NCBI GenBank assembly: GCA_013816245.1
Contig: JACDEU010000005.1
Coordinates: 1 to 64,000, forward strand
Direction: 5' to 3'
Origin: Actinomycetota bacterium
GTDB taxonomy: Bacteria; Actinomycetota; Thermoleophilia; Gaiellales; Gaiellaceae
DNA: 64,000 nucleotides
Notes under the pieces: model-generated
Told to the model about the DNA's origin: nothing
What the model saw: the letters and a program-made list of their open reading frames with translations, nothing else
Database searches by the model: none
Translations under genes and position numbers: made by a program
Shown here: one piece after another, positions 59,758 through 64,000 of the stretch
Position numbering within the stretch: the first letter of the stretch is position 1
Layout of the letters: each line of letters begins with the position of its first letter

Positions 59758-60854
59758 AGCGTCCGCCCCTTCTCGACGAAGCCGTGGAGCAGCTCCGCCC
59801 ACAGCGACTCGAGCCGCTCGTCTGCATGCGCCTCGGCGACCGGGCGACCTGCGGTACGCAAACGCCGCGCGAGCCCGCTGTCGTCGTGCACGCGTTGCAC
59901 ACCGGCGGCGAGCGCGTCGGCGTCGTCCACGTCGGCGATCAAGCCGTTCTCCCCGTCTGCGACGAGCGAAGGCGCCTGGCCGACCCGCGTCGTCACGAGG
60001 GGCACGCCCGCCGCCATCGACTCGAGCACGCTCTTCGGGCCGCCCTCCTGCCGCGACGTGACGAGATAGACGTCGAGCGCGTGGTAGGCACGGGCGAGCC
60101 CGTCGCGGGAGTCGAGCTGCACGTGCTTGTAGGGAATCTGCAGTCGCTCGAGCTCGCGGCGGACATAGCCCCGAGCGGGGCCGGTCAGCAGGACCGCGAG
60201 CGTCGGAATGCGTGATCTCGCCTGCTCGAGCACCGCGACGAGCGTGTCCGGGCCCTTGATCGTCTTCGGCTCGAAGCCGTCGCCCCAGCCGACACCGTCC
60301 TTCTGGAACGAGCCGACAACGAACGCGCTCTCCGGCAGGCCGAGCTCCTTGCGTGCGCCCTGCCGCGCAGCGTCGTCACCGAGAGGAAAGCGCTCGAGGT
60401 CGACTCCGATCGGGATCCGAAAGACATGCGCGGGAGCGACCCCTGCCTCGAGCACGAGATCTCGCATCTCGTCGTGCGTCACCTGCACCCGGTCGACACG
60501 CGCCGCGTGTTTGCGTAAAGCGTCGTGCGCGTCGTCGAACTCGGGGTAGCCGGGCGTGCCGGGGCGTCCGTGGAAGTACGAGAGACCGAGCCGGTGCGAC
60601 GACTCGAGCCAGCGCGGCCGGAGCGCGCCGAAGTGCTCGGCGTGAAACACGGATTGGCGGCGCGCGAAGCGAGCCCAGGGCCCGGGCGCGACGTCATACC
60701 CGAGCCGGCGCGCCGTGCGCGTGAGACGTGCGCTGTCGTCGTCGATCGACCAGCCGATGTCGTCACCCACGACGAAGAGGCGAGAGTGATCCGGCCAGCT
60801 GACCGTGCGTGGCGGAACGTATGCCCGCAGAACGGCGCGCGAGAGCACGCTCAT
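59754..60854 (-). CDS. GT4 glycosyltransferase
   Basis: A 366-residue GT-B enzyme. LFVVGDDIGWSIDDDSARL near the start, YFHGRPGTPG near 95, IPIGVDLERFPLG near 145 and donor motif SRQEGGPKSVLESMAAG near 290. The ATG at 60852-60854 overlaps the stop before it by four bases; the longer upstream frame lies inside the preceding gene. Sugar specificity is unknown. Confidence 0.88.
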   Translation of the reverse strand: MSVLSRAVLRAYVPPRTVSWPDHSRLFVVGDDIGWSIDDDSARLTRTARRLGYDVAPGPWARFARRQSVFHAEHFGALRPRWLESSHRLGLSYFHGRPGTPGYPEFDDAHDALRKHAARVDRVQVTHDEMRDLVLEAGVAPAHVFRIPIGVDLERFPLGDDAARQGARKELGLPESAFVVGSFQKDGVGWGDGFEPKTIKGPDTLVAVLEQARSRIPTLAVLLTGPARGYVRRELERLQIPYKHVQLDSRDGLARAYHALDVYLVTSRQEGGPKSVLESMAAGVPLVTTRVGQAPSLVADGENGLIADVDDADALAAGVQRVHDDSGLARRLRTAGRPVAEAHADERLESLWAELLHGFVEKGRTL

Positions 60855-61852
60855 CCGCGCAGCACGTCCAGATAGCGGTCTGCCACGTCGGCGAGCTCGG
60901 GGACGCGGATCGCAGCTCGACGCTCGCCCAGCTCGCCGCGCAGCCGACGAAGCACGGCAGGCAGCTCCTCTGCACTGTCGAAGCCGATCCCGCCCTCGCC
61001 GACGAGCTCCGGATGCCCGCCGCTCCGCAGGAACGCCGCGGGCAGACCGCACGCGAGCGCCTCGAGCAGGGCGTTGGAGCTCGGATCGTCGCGGCTCGCG
61101 GCGAGGTACACGTCATGCTCGCGAAGCAGCCCGGCGAGCTCGTGCGAGGACAGCGGCCCGACGACGCGAATACGTTCGAATCGTGCATCTGTGCGGCCGG
61201 CGAACGTCACTTCCAGCTCGTCGCGGTCGAGGTGAGCGTCGAGCCAGGTCAGCACGTCGCTTCCCTTGCGCGGATTGTCCGACCAGCTCGTCGCGATCAC
61301 ACGCAGCCGGCGACCCGCGGAATCAAGCGACACGGTCGGCGGATGAAAGATCGCCGGGTCGGTGGCGTTCGGAATCAAGACGGGTTCGCGCAGATCGAGC
61401 CCGAGCTCCGCGTGCTTCTCGAGGCTGTAGCAAGACTGGAACACCGTCGCGTGGGCAAACGTCCGGTTGAGCTCGACGATCCGGCGGTCGGTTCCGTCGT
61501 CGAAGCCACGGTAGACGCCGATGGGCCCGTCGACGCGATGCACCATGCGCACGTCGGCCCGCGCAAAGCGGCGCAAACGCCCTGCGTCGAAGTTGAACGA
61601 GTTGAAGAGGCATGTCTTCGTCGAGCCCGAGATGCGATTCGACTCGAGCGTGAGCCCGCGACTTTCGAGCTCGCGGGACAGAGCGCGGATGAACTGATGG
61701 CCGCCACCGGAAGGCGGCGGCACGTACTCGTGGAAGACCGAGAGGTCGGCGCCGTCGCGTCGCGACGACATCCAGTCGACGTAGGTGCGTGCAGGGCGAA
61801 GGAGTCGCCGCGTGTGCACCACCGCAGCGCGAGGTTTCGTGCGGAGGGACAT
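60851..61852 (-). CDS. GT4-like glycosyltransferase
   Basis: A 333-residue GT-B enzyme: FHEYVPPPSGGGHQFIRAL near 39-57 is the acceptor loop, MVHRVDGPIGVYRG follows near 100, and the donor motif is SRDDPSSNALLEALACG near 255, with Asp in place of the first Glu. The ATG at 61850-61852 shares a base with the previous stop (TGATG). Confidence 0.87.
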   Translation of the reverse strand: MSLRTKPRAAVVHTRRLLRPARTYVDWMSSRRDGADLSVFHEYVPPPSGGGHQFIRALSRELESRGLTLESNRISGSTKTCLFNSFNFDAGRLRRFARADVRMVHRVDGPIGVYRGFDDGTDRRIVELNRTFAHATVFQSCYSLEKHAELGLDLREPVLIPNATDPAIFHPPTVSLDSAGRRLRVIATSWSDNPRKGSDVLTWLDAHLDRDELEVTFAGRTDARFERIRVVGPLSSHELAGLLREHDVYLAASRDDPSSNALLEALACGLPAAFLRSGGHPELVGEGGIGFDSAEELPAVLRRLRGELGERRAAIRVPELADVADRYLDVLRG

Positions 61853-62946
61853 CAGCCGGCCGCCAACGCTAGCCGACACACTTCGAGTAGCCGTTCCGCG
61901 TACCGCGCGGTCGTCGCGTCGCGCAGGACGCTCTCCCGCGCCGCTCCTCCGATCGCACCTGCGCGGGCGCGGTCGTCCAGGAGCAGGTTCACCGTATGCG
62001 CGAGCTCGACTGGATCTGCGGGGGGCACGAGCATGACGTTCCCACCGTCACGGAGCTCGTCCGGCGCCCAGAGCCCGCGTGTCCGCGAGAGCACCACGGG
62101 CCGGCCGGTCGCCATCGCTTGCAACGTCACACTCTGACCCGAGGGCTGCGGGACGTCCTTCGTGGGAACGACGACGACGGACGCCTGTCGGTAGAGGTCA
62201 CGGACGGCAGCGTCGCTCAGCACTTGCGTGTGCCAGTCGGCCGGCTGCCACGTGACGTTGTCCGGCAACGTCCGTGGCGGTGGGTGACGCGTAAAGATCC
62301 GCACCGGCGCGGAGATCGTGGGAGCTGCGGCGAGGAGCGTGTCCCAGTCGCGGTGCCCGTCGTTGCCGATCGCGAGCACGTCTCGCTCCGACGTCGGGGC
62401 GCCCGGCGTCCAGAAACTCGCGTCGACACCGAACGGGACTACGTGCAAGCGGTCGCCGAGCCCGAACGCGGTCAGTCCCTCCAACTCACCGGGGCCGTAG
62501 AGAACGAGTTGCAACCTGCGCAGCAGCGGCAACGTGGTGAGCCGCCGCGTCCGGCGCCACGGATCGTTCAGCAGACCGGCGACGATTCCCACGAGCGGTG
62601 TGCGCAGCAAGCCGGCCCGGCTCCACATCGCGAGCGCCATCGCGGTTCCCGTGGTCGTCGCGACCACGACGTCCGCACTGCGAAGAGCAGGCAGCAACCG
62701 GCGTGTCCCGGCCAGCGTCATCGAGGCAAGATGCGGAGCCAGACGGCCGCGGCCGGCATTTGCATCCACGAGACGGCGACCGATGCGCGACGCGGGCGCG
62801 TCGGGATCAACCTCGTGATGCCGAATCTCGTGACCGTGTCTCTCGAGCTCGACCGCGCCGAAGAGGAACTCCGTCGGCGCAGCCCCGGCCCGCGCCGCCT
62901 CGAGCCGCGAGAGCCGGCCTGGGAAATGGACGAACGCAATCTTCAT
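61852..62946 (-). CDS. GT4-like glycosyltransferase with altered donor motif, first of a four-gene operon
   Basis: A 364-residue GT-B protein. The N terminus KIAFVHFPGRLSRLEAAR is followed by DVVVATTTGTAMALAMW; the donor region reads PQPSGQSVTLQAMATG, in which both usual glutamates are missing (Gln at the second position). Activity may be altered or the family different. The ATG at 62944-62946 lies 12 bases from TAGCCT. It diverges from the dioxygenase-like gene. Confidence 0.82.
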   Translation of the reverse strand: MKIAFVHFPGRLSRLEAARAGAAPTEFLFGAVELERHGHEIRHHEVDPDAPASRIGRRLVDANAGRGRLAPHLASMTLAGTRRLLPALRSADVVVATTTGTAMALAMWSRAGLLRTPLVGIVAGLLNDPWRRTRRLTTLPLLRRLQLVLYGPGELEGLTAFGLGDRLHVVPFGVDASFWTPGAPTSERDVLAIGNDGHRDWDTLLAAAPTISAPVRIFTRHPPPRTLPDNVTWQPADWHTQVLSDAAVRDLYRQASVVVVPTKDVPQPSGQSVTLQAMATGRPVVLSRTRGLWAPDELRDGGNVMLVPPADPVELAHTVNLLLDDRARAGAIGGAARESVLRDATTARYAERLLEVCRLALAAG

Positions 62947-62958
62947 CTGCGCGTGCCG

Positions 62959-62964
62959 AGGCTA
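62959..62964 (-). promoter_or_regulatory. -10 element of the last glycosyltransferase operon
   Basis: TAGCCT on the minus strand ends 12 bases before the ATG at 62944-62946, which leaves room for a leader of about five bases. Confidence 0.35.
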
Positions 62965-62972
62965 TCGCGCGG

Positions 62973-62978
62973 TACGGT
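62973..62978 (+). promoter_or_regulatory. -10 element of the dioxygenase-like gene
   Basis: TACGGT ends 9 bases before the ATG at 62988, 8 bases from the opposite-strand hexamer of the GT4 operon. Confidence 0.4.
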
Positions 62979-62987
62979 TGGGCCTCG

Positions 62988-63962
62988 ATGCACCGACAGC
63001 GCACACGTCTCGCCGCGCGTGTTCCAGGGCGCGCCCGGCCGGTGGCGAAAGCCGTCGAGAACCGGGGAATCGTGGCTACATACGCCCTGCACGAGCACCT
63101 GCTCTCGAATCGCGCGAGCCGTCGGCTGCACGAATCCGACCCCCCGAGCCTGAACGACGTCCAGCGCAGCGCTCTCGAGGCGGTCGACCGGGAGGGCTAC
63201 GCGACGCTTCGCTTCGACGAGCTCGTCACCGACGAGGCACTGCGCGACGCCGTGCTCGCTCAGGGCGCGGACTTCGTCGCGAGCACGGAGGCGGGCCTGC
63301 GCGAGGAGTCGCGCGAAGACGGCCAGGGTTCCGAGCTCCGGCGCCGTCCCGGCAAGGAGTTCCTCGTCAGGGCGCACAGCTTCGACGGCGTGCGCCTCGG
63401 GCTCGACCACGCGTGGTTGCGCGCCTGCCTGTCGCCGTACCTGCTCGACGTCGCGCGGGCATATCTCCGCATGTGGCCGAAGCTTTCCTACGTCGACCTC
63501 TGGTACACGGTTCCGCAGCCGCCGGAGGCCGACCGGGTCGCGTCGCAGCTCTGGCACTACGACTTCGACGACAAGCATCTGTTGAAGGCGTTCCTGTATC
63601 TCGACGACGTCGACGCCGAAACAGGCCCCTTCGAGTACGTCGCCGGAAGCCAACCGGGCGGCCCGCACCACGACGTGCGCCCGTGGAAGCCGATGGGCTT
63701 CGGGCGCGTGCCGGAGGACGAAGTGAAACGCGCGGTCCCGGACGAAGCGATCAGGACGTTCACCGCGCCGCGCGGGACGATCATCTTCTGCAACACGAGC
63801 GGCCTGCACCGCGGAGGCTTTGCAACGAGCCGTGCGCGCGTGCTCGCGACTGCGACCTACTGCTCACCCGCGTCACTCGCTGCTCTCTCGGAACGGAACT
63901 ACGACGTAGACCCCTCCCGGCTGAGCGGGCTCAGCCGGGAGGGGCGCTACGCCGTGAGCTGA
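62988..63962 (+). CDS. Phytanoyl-CoA dioxygenase-like Fe(II)/2-oxoglutarate oxygenase
   Basis: A 324-residue soluble protein. The iron site is HYDFDD (HxD, about 189-191) with a distal His in SGLHRGG near 272, which fits the cupin-type HxD...H triad of the PhyH family; FKAF-like KAFLYLDDVD and GPFEYVAGS complete the fold. Such enzymes hydroxylate lipids, small molecules or sugars. Its place at the edge of a glycan island suggests tailoring of a sugar or lipid, but this is inference. The ATG at 62988 follows TACGGT. The end of the gene contains a strong hairpin. Confidence 0.82.
   Translation: MHRQRTRLAARVPGRARPVAKAVENRGIVATYALHEHLLSNRASRRLHESDPPSLNDVQRSALEAVDREGYATLRFDELVTDEALRDAVLAQGADFVASTEAGLREESREDGQGSELRRRPGKEFLVRAHSFDGVRLGLDHAWLRACLSPYLLDVARAYLRMWPKLSYVDLWYTVPQPPEADRVASQLWHYDFDDKHLLKAFLYLDDVDAETGPFEYVAGSQPGGPHHDVRPWKPMGFGRVPEDEVKRAVPDEAIRTFTAPRGTIIFCNTSGLHRGGFATSRARVLATATYCSPASLAALSERNYDVDPSRLSGLSREGRYAVS
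63911..63944. terminator. Perfect 16-base inverted repeat inside the 3' end of the dioxygenase-like gene
   Basis: CCCCTCCCGGCTGAGC (63911-63926) and GCTCAGCCGGGAGGGG (63929-63944) are exact reverse complements around two bases. The stem ends 15 bases before the stop codon, within coding sequence, with no T run after it. It probably ends transcription from both strands. Confidence 0.6.
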
Positions 63963-63963
63963 A

Positions 63964-64000
63964 TCAGCCCGACGCGGAGACGACGAACGTCTTCGTCGAG
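63964..64000 (-). CDS. C-terminal end of a gene entering from the right edge
   Basis: The minus strand reads STKTFVVSASG and then TGA (63966-63964). The polar beta-strand-like end could belong to a secreted or Ig-like protein, but only 12 codons are visible and another frame is open. Function cannot be assigned. Confidence 0.25.
   Translation of the reverse strand, partial: STKTFVVSASG

Noticed and set aside
1-64000. CRISPR arrays, tRNA or rRNA genes, insertion sequences, attachment sites
   Set aside because: I saw no regularly spaced repeats, transposase or integrase motifs, or recognisable RNA genes on reading through the window.

Overview
The window is GC-rich actinobacterial-looking DNA (many GTG and TTG starts, leaderless-style promoters, four-base ATGA/GTGA gene overlaps, a protein-dense layout with no gap above 300 bases). 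The gene content, including a WecA-type transferase fused to a FlaA1-like half and many GT4 enzymes beside GT-C membrane proteins, suggests an uncultured-type member of the class Thermoleophilia. That placement is inference: no rRNA or tRNA gene is present to confirm it.

Layout. 1-6000: the end of a PolX-like gene, a decayed matrixin-like protease, a D-2-hydroxyacid dehydrogenase, a small unknown gene, an ABC exporter ATPase (Wzt type), and the heme genes hemH and hemE, then an orphan beta-sandwich protein. 6000-10860: the ABC permease (Wzm type), a WecA/FlaA1 fusion and a large GT-C membrane protein. 10820-19540: a seven-gene minus-strand operon of six glycosyltransferase genes and a methyltransferase, including a 1101-residue GT4/GT-C fusion. 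19650-26070: a methyltransferase, a MurJ/Wzx-like flippase, a GDP-fucose-type gene pair and a GT-C protein. 26050-29950: DUF2304, GT2, a CgeB-like protein and a WbaP-type initiating transferase. 29980-35415: methyltransferase, deacetylase-like gene, asparagine synthase, GT-C and GT4. 35479-42899: a seven-gene minus-strand operon with a second flippase, four GT4 genes, a deacetylase and a GNAT enzyme. 42942-46358: O-antigen-ligase-like protein, epimerase, GT4. 46330-54498: UDP-glucuronate decarboxylase with a secreted glycosidase, then a six-gene operon (GT4, GT-C, ATP-grasp, epimerase, Wzz-like, GT2). 54522-63962: more GT4/GT2 genes, one a GT2-GT4 fusion, and a phytanoyl-CoA-dioxygenase-like gene.

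How the genes fit together. This is a cell-surface glycan island of roughly 57 kb. It holds two types of initiating transferase (WecA and WbaP), about two dozen cytosolic transferase modules (GT4 and GT2), five GT-C membrane transferases with two likely polyprenyl-phosphate-sugar synthases to feed them, sugar-nucleotide enzymes (GDP-fucose pathway, UDP-xylose synthase, GalE-like epimerases), decorating enzymes (methyl-, acetyl-, deacetyl-, amido- and ATP-grasp transferases, a dioxygenase), two flippases, a ligase/polymerase, a Wzz-like co-polymerase and an ABC exporter. More than one glycan is probably made.

Transcription. Almost every gene that leads an operon has a TANNNT hexamer 6 to 12 bases before its start codon and no Shine-Dalgarno sequence, which points to leaderless mRNAs. 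At several divergent gene pairs the two -10 hexamers overlap on opposite strands, and at one pair (asparagine synthase and the deacetylase-like gene) the coding regions themselves overlap head to head.
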